DNA of 64,000 nt from the NCBI RefSeq assembly GCF_022808675.1, contig NZ_JAKZKV010000008.1:128711-192710 (forward strand), written 5' to 3'. Position 1 is the first letter of the stretch; the number at the start of each line of letters is the position of its first letter. The DNA comes from Parabacteroides sp. FAFU027 (GTDB lineage: Bacteria > Bacteroidota > Bacteroidia > Bacteroidales > UBA7332). Position numbers and translations under genes: made by a program. Positions 20,730 through 30,282 of this stretch are shown piece after piece. The notes beneath the pieces were generated by a model. The model ran no database searches. It worked only from the letters and a program-made list of their open reading frames with translations, and had not been told where the DNA came from.

Positions 20730-22664
20730 TTATTTCTGCGTAATCCCTTTCCAGCTATCCGTTCTGAAAGGTACAGCAGGCAAGCCTTCCGAATTGACCA
20801 AATTGCACACAGGATTATCCGCCCAGGCATAGCGCACGGCCACCGGATTGGTTACCTTGTCAGAAGAAACCACCACCTGATCGCCTTTTATCGTTGCTTT
20901 TGCCCAATAAAAATGCTTATCACTTCCAGCAATGGCAAAGCCGGTTACGTCCTTTCCATCACGGGTTTTCAACCCATTTTCTATATTTGAAAAACGAATG
21001 GAAACTTCCCCTCCATTGATACTGAAATTTTTAAACATCGGACCACTCGCAATCACATTTTGCTGGTAAACCTGTTTTTCGGCAATCAATGCCAAACGGT
21101 GACCCACCTCCTGCTTGTTGGTTGGATGGATATTATCCGCATCGCCCACATCGATAATGCAAGCCATACCGGTATTGGGTTGCGAAAGCGTCATGGTCTG
21201 TGCTTCGCGCAATTCTGCCCATTCACTTTCCATCGGTTCAGCTTGCCCTTTCTTATAATTGGTCAACTGTACAAATAAGAACGGAAGATCACCTTGTCCC
21301 CAACGTGTTCTCCAATCGGAAATCATCATCGGGAACAATTTCCTGTAATTATACGCTGCAGAATCGTTCGCTTCTCCCTGATACCAAAGGAAACCTTTGA
21401 TTCCAAATGGAATAAGCGGATGAATCATTGAATTGTAAAGCACTGTAGGATAATACTGATAATTGTTTCTTATCGGGAATGATGGTTCCACGTCTTTTTG
21501 ATAGAGCCATTTCCCGGCTAAGGACATTTTAGATTTTCCATCCGCCAGATACAGATCTTCTGCCGGAGGGGTTATCCCACCATTGCCCCAAATCATAGCT
21601 ATTCGTACCGCAATTGTATTCTCTCCCTTCTTTACAATACCGGCCGGAATAGAATAGGTATGTGTTTGGGCGCCATTCCATACCGTTTTACAGATTTCAA
21701 CACCATTGAAATAGAGCGAATAGTTCATTTCGGGGTGGCCGATATTCAGTATCAGGTCTTTCCCTGAAAAGGACACGGGCAAGATAACCTTCTTCCGCAT
21801 CCAAACCATTCCTTCATAAGCCCCAATACCGAAATTCTTAATCGACCCGGGCATTTCTACAATCCTCCAGGAAGAATCGTCGTAATCTGTTGACGTGAAA
21901 ATTTTATCTGTGTTGTTTTGTGGGTGATAAACAATATCCCACATACGAACCCAATTCAAACTATCCTGTACAAAATGGTTCGGAGTAAGCGTATCGTTGC
22001 TCAGTGTTCTCGCCCGTGTGATGGGCGATGAAAGTAATTTTTCGCGACTTGTCCATGCTTCTACCGGAGTGCCGCCCCGCGACGGTTGAACAATTCCGAT
22101 CGGTACATTTTGATCCATATGTATCTTACGTGCAAAAAAGTAAGCCACCGCCGAGAAATCCTTCACATTGGTTGGGTTGCAAACTTTCCATTTACCCGAA
22201 AGAATATCGTTTTGAGGCGTTAATTTCATATCCTGAGCCACCACAATAAAACGTATCTGCGGATAATTCGCTTTTGCTATCTCGTTTTTTGCGTCCTGAG
22301 TCTGCTGAACGTGAAAATCCATGTTTGATTGGCCTGAAGCCAACCACACATCACCGATTAAAATTCCTTTGTACTGAATCTTAGTCTGTTTTCCAGCTTC
22401 TGCAATCGTTAGTGTATAGGGTCCGCCCGCTTTGAATTTCGGGAAACGAACCATCCATTTTCCCGTTTTGTCGGTTTTCACATTAACAATACTATTCCCA
22501 AGCTGGGCAACAATTTGCGAACCGGGCACAGCATTCCCCCAAACAGGAATGCGAATATTGCGCTGCAAAACCATGCTATCGCCAAAAACCTTGGGCAAGG
22601 TTATTTGCGCTGACGCCAACACTGCAAATAAACAAAGTGCAACACTTAAAATATTTTTTTTCAT
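20730..22664 (-). CDS. Sialate O-acetylesterase-like carbohydrate acetylesterase (SASA family)
   Basis: 644 residues starting MKKNILSVALCLFAVLASAQ, a signal peptide. The catalytic serine is Ser113 in VWLASGQSNMDF, the GQSNM motif of the SASA family; the matching Asp/His pair lies in DVGDADNIHPTNKQEVG. A jelly-roll insertion (about 250-370, SGKDLILNIGHPEMNYSLYFNGV) splits the hydrolase domain as in other Bacteroidetes members. These enzymes are annotated as sialate O-acetylesterases, but those in plant-glycan PULs often remove acetyl groups from xylan, pectin or xyloglucan. The neighbours here favour a hemicellulose substrate. It begins only 12 bp after the GH97 stop. Confidence 0.9.
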   Translation of the reverse strand: MKKNILSVALCLFAVLASAQITLPKVFGDSMVLQRNIRIPVWGNAVPGSQIVAQLGNSIVNVKTDKTGKWMVRFPKFKAGGPYTLTIAEAGKQTKIQYKGILIGDVWLASGQSNMDFHVQQTQDAKNEIAKANYPQIRFIVVAQDMKLTPQNDILSGKWKVCNPTNVKDFSAVAYFFARKIHMDQNVPIGIVQPSRGGTPVEAWTSREKLLSSPITRARTLSNDTLTPNHFVQDSLNWVRMWDIVYHPQNNTDKIFTSTDYDDSSWRIVEMPGSIKNFGIGAYEGMVWMRKKVILPVSFSGKDLILNIGHPEMNYSLYFNGVEICKTVWNGAQTHTYSIPAGIVKKGENTIAVRIAMIWGNGGITPPAEDLYLADGKSKMSLAGKWLYQKDVEPSFPIRNNYQYYPTVLYNSMIHPLIPFGIKGFLWYQGEANDSAAYNYRKLFPMMISDWRTRWGQGDLPFLFVQLTNYKKGQAEPMESEWAELREAQTMTLSQPNTGMACIIDVGDADNIHPTNKQEVGHRLALIAEKQVYQQNVIASGPMFKNFSINGGEVSIRFSNIENGLKTRDGKDVTGFAIAGSDKHFYWAKATIKGDQVVVSSDKVTNPVAVRYAWADNPVCNLVNSEGLPAVPFRTDSWKGITQK

Positions 22665-22676
22665 GGTAGTGGTCTC

Positions 22677-24668
22677 TTATTGTTTTTCAAATCGGGCGGC
22701 CCAACCGCCAGCTGTTGCCAGATTAATTACTATCTTATCTTTATTGGTGAATATCTTTTCTTCCCGTTTATAATCGGTGGCATCACGATCGGCATTAATA
22801 CCATCACTGAATATTTCGGCTTTATAGTTTCCTTCAGGCAGAAAAGACAAATCGATAGTCAACTTGCGGGCATCCCAGTTGGTCAACGCCCCTACGTACC
22901 AATTGTTGCCTTTGCTGCGTGCCGTTACAAGATATTCCGATACTTTCGCATCCAAAATAACCGTGCGATCTGTAACTGTTGGTACTTTTACAATAAAACG
23001 TGTACATTCTGCCTCCTTGCGGTAAGCGGTGGGATTATCGCACAGCATTTGCAATGGCGCTTCAAACGCCACATACATAGCCATTTGATGCACCCGGGTT
23101 CCCTGACTCATTGGCATTGAGTTGGAAGGTTGATAATTGTCTCTTGTCGCATTGCGCATAGCACCCGGAGTATAATCCATCGGGCCCGCCATCATGCGGA
23201 TAAACGGAAGCGTAACATCGTAAGGAGGCATATTGTCGCGCGCCCATTTCACATTTTCCAATCCTTTCACACCTTCGAAATTGAGCACATTAGGCCATGT
23301 TTTTTGAATGCCCGAAGGTTTCATACCATGATAGTCGAGCAACATTTTATGCTGTGCCGCCAACTCTGCGATGTCATAGCACGAGCGCATCGACTTTTGA
23401 TCGTCGCGATCAAAGAAGTCCACTTTAAAGCCCTTTACGCCCATCGCAGCATATTTTTCAAAAGCTTTTTCCTTCACAACATCCAGATCGTGCCAAGACG
23501 ACCAAAGAATAATCCCGATATTTTTACTTTTAGCATAATCGAGTATCGCCTTGAGATCGATTTCTTCGGATGACGTCAGAATATCGTGTTTTTTGTACCA
23601 ACCCTCATCAAGAACCACGTATTCAACGCCATACTCCGAAGCAAAATCGATGTAATATTTGTAAGTGGGGGTATTAATCCCAGCTCTGAAATCTACGTGC
23701 GAGATATTCCAGTTGTTCCACCAGTCCCATGCTACCTTTCCTGGCTTAATCCATGAGGCATCCGCAATTCGCGAAGGAGCTGCCAGCCGTTGCACCATGT
23801 CGTTGTCGGCCAATTCTTTATCGTTTTTGCTAATGAAAACCACACGCCACGGAAATTCACGAGACTTTGTCGTTTTCGCGATAAAATCTGCCCGTTTGCT
23901 TACCCAGTAGTTCAAGGTTTCATAGCCTCCAGTTCTTTCATTCAGGGGGTATTTTGGAAAAACGCCCTGAAATCCTTGTTTTGTTTGTTTGTTAAGGCCA
24001 AGATACATTCCGGGATAATCTTCCAGGTCTGTTTCCATCAGCAGGGCCTTCTTTTGATTCCCCAAATCGACCAGCAGCGGAAGAATAGCAAGCGAATCGG
24101 GATAGAATTGAGAAATAGGAGTTTGGTCATAGATAATTTCAAAAGGCGTTTGAAATTTATCGCCTTCACGAGGGTCTCGTGCGTAAGGTATCCATGCTTT
24201 GTGGTTGGCTTTGAAGTTGAAGTTTGCCTGTTCATCGGCAATCACAATCCCGCCTTTTTTGGTAGAAAAGAAACGATACGCAACACCGTCGTTGTAGGCT
24301 CTGAAAATCAAACCATAATTGCCTTTGAAGGTAATGGTCATCTGGTTATAATTGTCTGCGACTTCTTTTTTTCGGTAATTTATTGCAGTGATGGTTGTAT
24401 TTGTCGAATTCCGTTTGGTCGACTTGATCTTAGCATCTTTGCCTAACACTTTTCCATCAGCCAACTGCAAAGATATATTTGATGGCGTAATTATCGTTTC
24501 ACCGGATTGAACTAAAGACCAGCTTAGTTCAGAACCAACTTTAATTTGTAATTCTATTTGCTTGTCGGGAGACGATAACTTCATCTCAACAGGATTTGCT
24601 TTAGCAAAACAAATTTGTGTAGAGAGCATCACTATAAAAAACAATGAAAAAGATTTGATCATATTCAT
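22677..24668 (-). CDS. Glycoside hydrolase family 97 alpha-glycosidase, probably retaining alpha-galactosidase
   Basis: 663 residues from the ATG at 24668 (a GTG lies one codon upstream; ATG at 24662 is also possible). The signal is FSLFFIVMLSTQICFA. An N-terminal beta-sandwich (VEMKLSSPDKQIELQI, AYNDGVAYRFF) leads into a TIM barrel with VVLDEGWYKKHDIL, GIILWSSWHDL, GFKVDFFDRDDQ, and VLNFEGVKGLE. GH97 contains inverting alpha-glucosidases (SusB type) and retaining alpha-galactosidases; the Asp in VDFFDRDDQ corresponds, from memory, to the retaining nucleophile, which favours alpha-galactosidase. It is the first gene of the minus-strand run, with a large gene-free stretch upstream that must contain its promoter. 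Confidence 0.93.
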   Translation of the reverse strand: MNMIKSFSLFFIVMLSTQICFAKANPVEMKLSSPDKQIELQIKVGSELSWSLVQSGETIITPSNISLQLADGKVLGKDAKIKSTKRNSTNTTITAINYRKKEVADNYNQMTITFKGNYGLIFRAYNDGVAYRFFSTKKGGIVIADEQANFNFKANHKAWIPYARDPREGDKFQTPFEIIYDQTPISQFYPDSLAILPLLVDLGNQKKALLMETDLEDYPGMYLGLNKQTKQGFQGVFPKYPLNERTGGYETLNYWVSKRADFIAKTTKSREFPWRVVFISKNDKELADNDMVQRLAAPSRIADASWIKPGKVAWDWWNNWNISHVDFRAGINTPTYKYYIDFASEYGVEYVVLDEGWYKKHDILTSSEEIDLKAILDYAKSKNIGIILWSSWHDLDVVKEKAFEKYAAMGVKGFKVDFFDRDDQKSMRSCYDIAELAAQHKMLLDYHGMKPSGIQKTWPNVLNFEGVKGLENVKWARDNMPPYDVTLPFIRMMAGPMDYTPGAMRNATRDNYQPSNSMPMSQGTRVHQMAMYVAFEAPLQMLCDNPTAYRKEAECTRFIVKVPTVTDRTVILDAKVSEYLVTARSKGNNWYVGALTNWDARKLTIDLSFLPEGNYKAEIFSDGINADRDATDYKREEKIFTNKDKIVINLATAGGWAARFEKQ

Positions 24669-25324
24669 CACATCAATTTTTAATATATACCAAAATAATT
24701 AATTTCTTCAATCAATCAGGTGCATGAGACCGCCCAAAATGTTGAATAACGATTGAAATTCGTAACATCTACGTTTTATTTTGCAAATAGGATGTTTCGA
24801 TACGAGGTTCGAAACGCCTATCTGCATTGTAGTTAGTAGTAGGAAGAGGGGGCTTTTCATGATATACGCACTCTATAAACGATATAAACCTCAATATTAA
24901 AGTTACACCTTCAGAATAAAAAGAGACTGATTGTAACTACCGAAGCAGGACAATCAGCCTCAACAAATCAAAACTAATATCTATCAAAACATAAGAAACC
25001 ACACTAATTAGTTGTATTTCGAATCAACTATCCATCTTACTAAAAAATAGTAATCGAATAATACTTTGCAAATATACCTTGATCCCTATCCACTATTAGT
25101 ATCATTATGTATCAAACAATATACGCCGATGTTGCATAATATACTTTAATCAAAACATTGAGCTCACAATAGCCTAATAAAAGAAGCGGAGGATTCATTC
25201 GATTAGATCACCATCAGAATTAGTACAGAAAATGCAGTTCGGCCATCTATATTCAATATCTGTTCTCTCTACGTCTATTTTAAGTTTAGTATAAGATATA
25301 ATAGACATATAATAGTAATTATAT

Positions 25325-25384
25325 AGTGATGACATAGAGATAAAATAGTCTTTATAAAGACTATTTTATCTCTATGTCATCACT
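25325..25384. repeat. Perfect 60-bp palindrome
   Basis: Two 30-nt arms (25325-25354 and 25355-25384) are exact reverse complements with no loop. The flanks carry similar direct sequences (ATAATAGTAAT on the left, ATAAGTAAT on the right). It lies between divergent genes, where a terminator for either neighbour is not needed. It may be the end of a lost element, a cruciform-forming site or a terminator of a decayed gene. Confidence 0.9.
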
Positions 25385-25446
25385 GCATAAGTAATGTGTA
25401 TCAATTCTTAATACTTAAAATCAACCTAAAGCAAACCTGTAAATAA

Positions 25447-25875
25447 CCCTTTCTTATCCCCGGAGTAAATTCGAATTGGAAACAATCCAGGAAACAGTAC
25501 CTGGATCCGCCCGATTATGATCTTTCAAATAAAGGCAAGGACTATGGTTTAGACATTACAGACAAGCCTTTTGGGTTTGAGAAATTGCAGTATCAAAAGA
25601 TATTAGCTACGCGATAATAAGCAATGCTAATATTATTCGTGTCGGTGCAATAAATATCATCCGGAGGGTAAATATCAACTTAATATCGTAAAGCAACTAT
25701 CTGCAGGTTGTCGCATTTTTGCAGGCTTTACTATATTTCTGATCAGTCGGAATACTTTATTCCGTATCATGACGAGCCATTTTCGCTTAACAGACCAACT
25801 GCAAAACAGTCATTTTACAATCACTTTTTCAGCAATCCGTCAGTCTATATGACACATCCGGAAATTATTGGTTAA
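25447..25875 (+). pseudogene. Possible decayed coding fragments
   Basis: Two open stretches without start codons lie in tandem. One at 25447-25616 contains YDLSNKGKDYGLDITDKPF and ends in TAA. The second at 25684-25875 contains YYISDQSEYFIPYHDEPF and ends at the TAA at 25873. Both look protein-like in composition (mixed charged and aromatic residues) but I recognise no family. They could be the remains of one frameshifted gene whose start has been lost, or chance. Confidence 0.25.
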
Positions 25876-25998
25876 CTTTGATTGGTTCTTTTTACTGACA
25901 CGCTTAATCTATTGTCTGTAATTGATTGTTATAGAGTTAAATGTCAAACGACAAATCATTATCAAATAAAGAAAAGCCCAATATTCAACCCTTGACCG

Positions 25999-28900
25999 AT
26001 GAAAACCTTTTCCTTCTTACTATTTTTATTATCTCCCATCTTACTACTTGCCCAGCCCTTTAACATCAAAAAGCTGGGGATGGAACAGGGATTATCCAAC
26101 AGTTACATCGTCGGAATTACTCAGGATCGGGACGGTTACCTGTGGTTTGCAACCGAATCGGGCCTCAACCGTTTTGATGGACAGAGTTTCAGGGTCTATA
26201 AGAAAAATACAACACCGCTTACCAGCATAAACAGCAACGAGCTGAACAAAGTGCTGGCCGACCGGGATGATAATATCGTCTGGATTGCCACCCAACGCAC
26301 CGGACTGAACGCCTTCAATACAAAAACGGGGGAATTTACTTATTACACCAGCGATCAACCCTCTCCTTTCAATGTTGTTACCAATGACATCACCAATCTG
26401 GCTCAGGCTTCAGATGGCAATTTGTGGTTAAGCACCTATCACTTCGGGGTGGATTACTTCGACAAGAAGACTAAATATTTCACCCACTATAACCAATCGA
26501 CTGTCAAAGGATTGGTAAGCAATCACGTGTGGTGTATTGCCGATGACGGGCACGGCAAGCTCTACATCGGACATGTATTCGACGGATTGAGCGTATTGTC
26601 CATCAAAGAGCGAAAAGTAAAAAACTATGCCTTCAAAGCCAATGACCCCAATTCCCTTCCCGGGACAGAAGTCGACTGCATTTACATCGACAAAAGAAAT
26701 CATGTATGGGTAGGAACTAATAACGGTCTGGCTCTCTTTAATCCACAAACGGAGAAGTTTACCGTTTTCCGGAATATCCCCGGCAAAGCAAACTCCTTAT
26801 CCAGCAACCGGATACTTTCCATCCGCGAAATGCCCAATGACAATCTTTGGATTGGCACAAACCAGGGCGGAATTAACATCCTGAACCTCAACTCCCCCTT
26901 AAATCCGAATGATATCTCTTTTCGCCACATCGAAGTTACCGAAGATGAAAACGGTCTCTCCCACCAATCCGTAAAAGATATTTTTCAGGATTCATTTAAC
27001 AACATCTGGATAGGAACTTACGGAGGAGGCATTAATGTTATCAGCAGTAAAAACCGGTTTTTTAATACCTGGTCTTACTCTCCGTTGCGCGGTGCTAAAA
27101 ATAATCTGAGTAACAAAGTGGCGACGGGATTATGCGTTGATAATGATGGCAAAGTGTGGGTCGGCACTGACGGCGGCGGCATCGATTTATTTGAAAACGG
27201 GACGAAAACCCATCATTTCGGCAAAGAAACAGGTGACCTTCCCGACAATTTTATCATATCTGCCCTCAAAGACTCCAAAGGCAATCTCTGGCTGGGCTCG
27301 GCTAGTGGTCCTCTAACCAAATACGACTCCGGATCCCGGAGATTTATACCCATTACTGCCATAAAAAGCGACGTCAGCATCCGTTCCCTGTTTGAAGATA
27401 AGGATAAAAACATCTGGGTGGGGACAAACCTGGGACTTTACGTTTACAATCCTTCAAACGGTAATGTAAAATACTATACATCAAGCAACTCCCAACTTCA
27501 GGACAATGTAATCATCAGTATCTCTCAGGATGCCAAAGGACGTATGTGGATAGGAGCCCTCGGTCAGGGCCTGAGCATCTTTACTCCGGACTTTAAATTA
27601 TTGCAAAGCTTCAACAAGAACAACGGATTCTGTTCCAACGCCATTACCCATCTCTTCCGCGACTCCCGAAACCGGATGTGGGTAGGTACGTGGGAAGGAT
27701 TGGTCTTATTCAACTCTTTAAATAATTTCCATTACAAGCTTTTTACGGAAAAAGAGGGAATGGCCGACAGCTATGTTTGTGCCATTGCCGAGGGAAAACC
27801 CGACCAAATCTGGTTTAGTACCAATACCGGTATCAGCCAGTTTAATGTCAGGGAAAATAAATTTGTCAACTACAATTCTCTGGATGGAATCCCCCGTGCA
27901 AATTTTGTTCCCGGCACGGTTACCCGTACAAAAAACGGAATGATCTATTTTGGCTCTCAAAGTGGGGTCTGTTACTTTAATTCCACTCAAATTCATTTGA
28001 ATCAAAAGCCCGCTCCGGCTAATATTACCGATTTTTGCTATTTCGATAAGCGGGTTGCCCAACCGGAAAACGCAGTTAATCTGCCGGTTACCGATAAGAT
28101 AGAGCTGAAGTACTACCAGAATACCTTTACAATCTCATTTAACGTACTGGATTATGGCATGAGCGAACAGACCGAATATGCCTATATGCTGAAAGGATTG
28201 GAAAATACGTGGTATAATGTGGGAAATGAAAAGAAAGTTACTTTCCGCAATATTCCTCCGGGCAGGTATGAGTTCCGGGTAAAATCCCGCCTTCGTAACC
28301 AGGAGTGGTCCGATAAAATCACCTCTGTGGATATAGTTATCAATCCACCTTTCTGGCTAACCTGGTGGGCCAAATTCATTTACTTTATACTGATTGTATT
28401 GCTGGCCCAATACCTGGTGAGATTCTACAAACGCAAACTGGATCTGGAAAACAGCCTCTATCTCGAACAGCAGAATCACCAGAAGGAACAGGAACTCAAT
28501 GACGAACGATTGAGTTTCTACACCAACATCGCACACGAACTGCGCACTCCGCTTACGTTGATTATCGGTCCACTGGAAGATTTATCGGAAGATAACACCC
28601 TCTCGCAGACGCATATCAAAAAGATATCGTTGATACACCGCAGCGCGACCCGTCTGCTGAATCTGATTAACCAGATTCTGGAATTCCGGAAAACAGAAAC
28701 TTATAACCGAAACCTGTGTGTTGTCAAAGGTGATTTGGGCGCAGTCATCCGGGATATCGAACTGAAATATGAAGGATTAAATCAGAACTCGAATATCAAA
28801 TTCCGGGTTTCCATCGAAACGGAAGAGACAACGCTCTATTACGACCCGGAAATCATTACCATTATACTGGACAATCTGATTTCAAATGCGCTAAAATATA

Positions 28901-30030
28901 CAAAACAGGGAGAAATCGCCATCTTTATGCGAAATGTATATGAAGCGGAAAATCTGCTTACCGAAATTGAAGTCCGCGACACCGGTCTGGGAATTGCGGC
29001 TGAAGCTTTGGGACGTATTTTCGACCGTTATTATCAGGTCAAAAACGAGCATCATGTTTCCGGCTCAGGTATCGGGCTCTCTTTGGTTAAGAATCTTGCC
29101 GAGATCCATCAGGGCAGCATCTCTGTCGAAAGTGTTGCGGGGGAAGGCTCTTCATTTAAGTTCCGCCTGAAAACCCGCAACGAGTATCCGGAAGCGCTTC
29201 ATACCGAAGCTGCCACCAAAACGCCGGAGCAAATAGAACATCAGTTGGAAAACCAGAAAGGATTGATGCTTATCGTAGAAGATAACGCCGAAATCCGGGA
29301 ATACATCGCCAATGCCTTTGAGGATGATTTTGATATCATTGAAGCTGAAAACGGTAAATCCGGTGTCGAACAGGCATTCGAACGAACTCCCGACATTATC
29401 ATCAGCGACATCATGATGCCGATCATGGATGGTCTGGAGCTCTGTAAGATACTGAAAGAAGATGTGCGGACAAGCCATATTCCGTTGATCTTGCTGACGG
29501 CCAAGGATTCGTTGCAGGACAAGACCGAGGGTTACTCTACCGGGGCGGACTCGTATCTCACCAAGCCTTTTAGCGCAGCTCTGCTGCAGAGCCGTGTCAA
29601 CAACCTGCTCGAAGCCAGAAAAAAATTAGCGGCTTCTTTTGCTTCGGCACCGAAACAAAAGCAGGCTATCATCACCGAATCGCTGAACAACCTGGATAAA
29701 GAGTTTCTGGATAAATTCACTGATATCGTGGAGAAGAATCTGGAAGCAGAGCAGGTGAATATAGCCTTTGTAGCCGAGAAAATGAATATGAGCCACTCTA
29801 CCCTCTACCGGAAAGTGAAAGCGTTGACCGATATGTCGGCCAATGAGCTGGTGCGCAAAATCAAAATACAGAATGCCGAACGTCTGTTGTTGACCGGTAA
29901 ATACACCATCTCCGAAGTGGCGTTTATGGTGGGAATGAACAGTCCGACCTACTTCCGTCAATGCTTTAAAGAGGTTTATGGTCAGACCCCGTCGGATTAC
30001 CTCCGGAATATCAAGGATGCGAAGAATTAG
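25999..30030 (+). CDS. Hybrid two-component system regulator (HTCS) of the second carbohydrate locus
   Basis: 1343 residues starting MKTFSFLLFLLSPILLLAQ, a signal peptide. Periplasmic propeller repeats (GLSNSYIVGITQDRDGYLWFATESGLNRFDG and many more) fill about 20-690, then a Y_Y_Y domain (PPGRYEFRVKSR), a membrane helix near 786-808 (FIYFILIVLLAQYLV), HisKA with His846 in NIAHELRTP, HATPase (GSGIGLSLV), receiver with Asp1137 in SDIMMPIMDG, and a C-terminal AraC domain (KIQNAERLLLTGKYTISEVAFMVGMNSPTYFRQCF). It should sense an oligosaccharide in the periplasm and activate nearby GH genes. The domain order matches the HTCS at 12839-16855, but the propeller sequences differ, so a different ligand is likely. 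Confidence 0.96.
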   Translation: MKTFSFLLFLLSPILLLAQPFNIKKLGMEQGLSNSYIVGITQDRDGYLWFATESGLNRFDGQSFRVYKKNTTPLTSINSNELNKVLADRDDNIVWIATQRTGLNAFNTKTGEFTYYTSDQPSPFNVVTNDITNLAQASDGNLWLSTYHFGVDYFDKKTKYFTHYNQSTVKGLVSNHVWCIADDGHGKLYIGHVFDGLSVLSIKERKVKNYAFKANDPNSLPGTEVDCIYIDKRNHVWVGTNNGLALFNPQTEKFTVFRNIPGKANSLSSNRILSIREMPNDNLWIGTNQGGINILNLNSPLNPNDISFRHIEVTEDENGLSHQSVKDIFQDSFNNIWIGTYGGGINVISSKNRFFNTWSYSPLRGAKNNLSNKVATGLCVDNDGKVWVGTDGGGIDLFENGTKTHHFGKETGDLPDNFIISALKDSKGNLWLGSASGPLTKYDSGSRRFIPITAIKSDVSIRSLFEDKDKNIWVGTNLGLYVYNPSNGNVKYYTSSNSQLQDNVIISISQDAKGRMWIGALGQGLSIFTPDFKLLQSFNKNNGFCSNAITHLFRDSRNRMWVGTWEGLVLFNSLNNFHYKLFTEKEGMADSYVCAIAEGKPDQIWFSTNTGISQFNVRENKFVNYNSLDGIPRANFVPGTVTRTKNGMIYFGSQSGVCYFNSTQIHLNQKPAPANITDFCYFDKRVAQPENAVNLPVTDKIELKYYQNTFTISFNVLDYGMSEQTEYAYMLKGLENTWYNVGNEKKVTFRNIPPGRYEFRVKSRLRNQEWSDKITSVDIVINPPFWLTWWAKFIYFILIVLLAQYLVRFYKRKLDLENSLYLEQQNHQKEQELNDERLSFYTNIAHELRTPLTLIIGPLEDLSEDNTLSQTHIKKISLIHRSATRLLNLINQILEFRKTETYNRNLCVVKGDLGAVIRDIELKYEGLNQNSNIKFRVSIETEETTLYYDPEIITIILDNLISNALKYTKQGEIAIFMRNVYEAENLLTEIEVRDTGLGIAAEALGRIFDRYYQVKNEHHVSGSGIGLSLVKNLAEIHQGSISVESVAGEGSSFKFRLKTRNEYPEALHTEAATKTPEQIEHQLENQKGLMLIVEDNAEIREYIANAFEDDFDIIEAENGKSGVEQAFERTPDIIISDIMMPIMDGLELCKILKEDVRTSHIPLILLTAKDSLQDKTEGYSTGADSYLTKPFSAALLQSRVNNLLEARKKLAASFASAPKQKQAIITESLNNLDKEFLDKFTDIVEKNLEAEQVNIAFVAEKMNMSHSTLYRKVKALTDMSANELVRKIKIQNAERLLLTGKYTISEVAFMVGMNSPTYFRQCFKEVYGQTPSDYLRNIKDAKN

Positions 30031-30073
30031 TAGGGAGAAGATAAGTTCATTTTCCTCTTTAATATAATCTACC

Positions 30074-30112
30074 GAAAGGCTGTCCCATTGAAAAGAGACA
30101 GCCTTTCTTATT
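30074..30112 (+). terminator. Intrinsic terminator after the second HTCS gene
   Basis: Arms gaaaggctgtc (30074-30084) and gacagcctttc (30097-30107) form an 11-bp perfect stem with a 12-nt loop, followed by a T-rich stretch. It lies 44 bp after the HTCS stop. Confidence 0.85.
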
Positions 30113-30217
30113 TCTATCTACCTGAAAAACAAACCCAATATACATCTGCTTACCCCCTGAACGATTTACGTATCTATAATGATGAATTTACAATCTATCC
30201 TCTGACCGTACACTGAC

Positions 30218-30225
30218 TACATTTG
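30218..30225 (+). promoter_or_regulatory. Candidate -7 box for the double-AraC gene
   Basis: TACATTTG fits TAnnTTTG and lies between the HTCS terminator and the double-AraC start at 30283, predicting a leader of about 50 nt. No -33 TTTG is clear. Confidence 0.3.
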
Positions 30226-30282
30226 CATAAGCCCCAGAAACTGAAAACAAACAACGAATCGGTTTAATTCAATTTGTGTGTT

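Larger units (their letters stand above)
24669..25998. other. 1.3 kb gene-free divergent intergenic region
   Basis: This stretch separates the leftward GH97 gene from the rightward second HTCS gene. It is AT-rich and has no credible full gene on either strand. Contents seen: a perfect 60-bp palindrome at 25325-25384, two plus-strand open fragments without start codons (25447-25616 and 25684-25875), and possible promoter boxes (TATATTTG on the minus strand at 25069-25076; TAACTTTG on the plus strand at 25873-25880). It reads like the scar of a lost gene. Confidence 0.6.
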
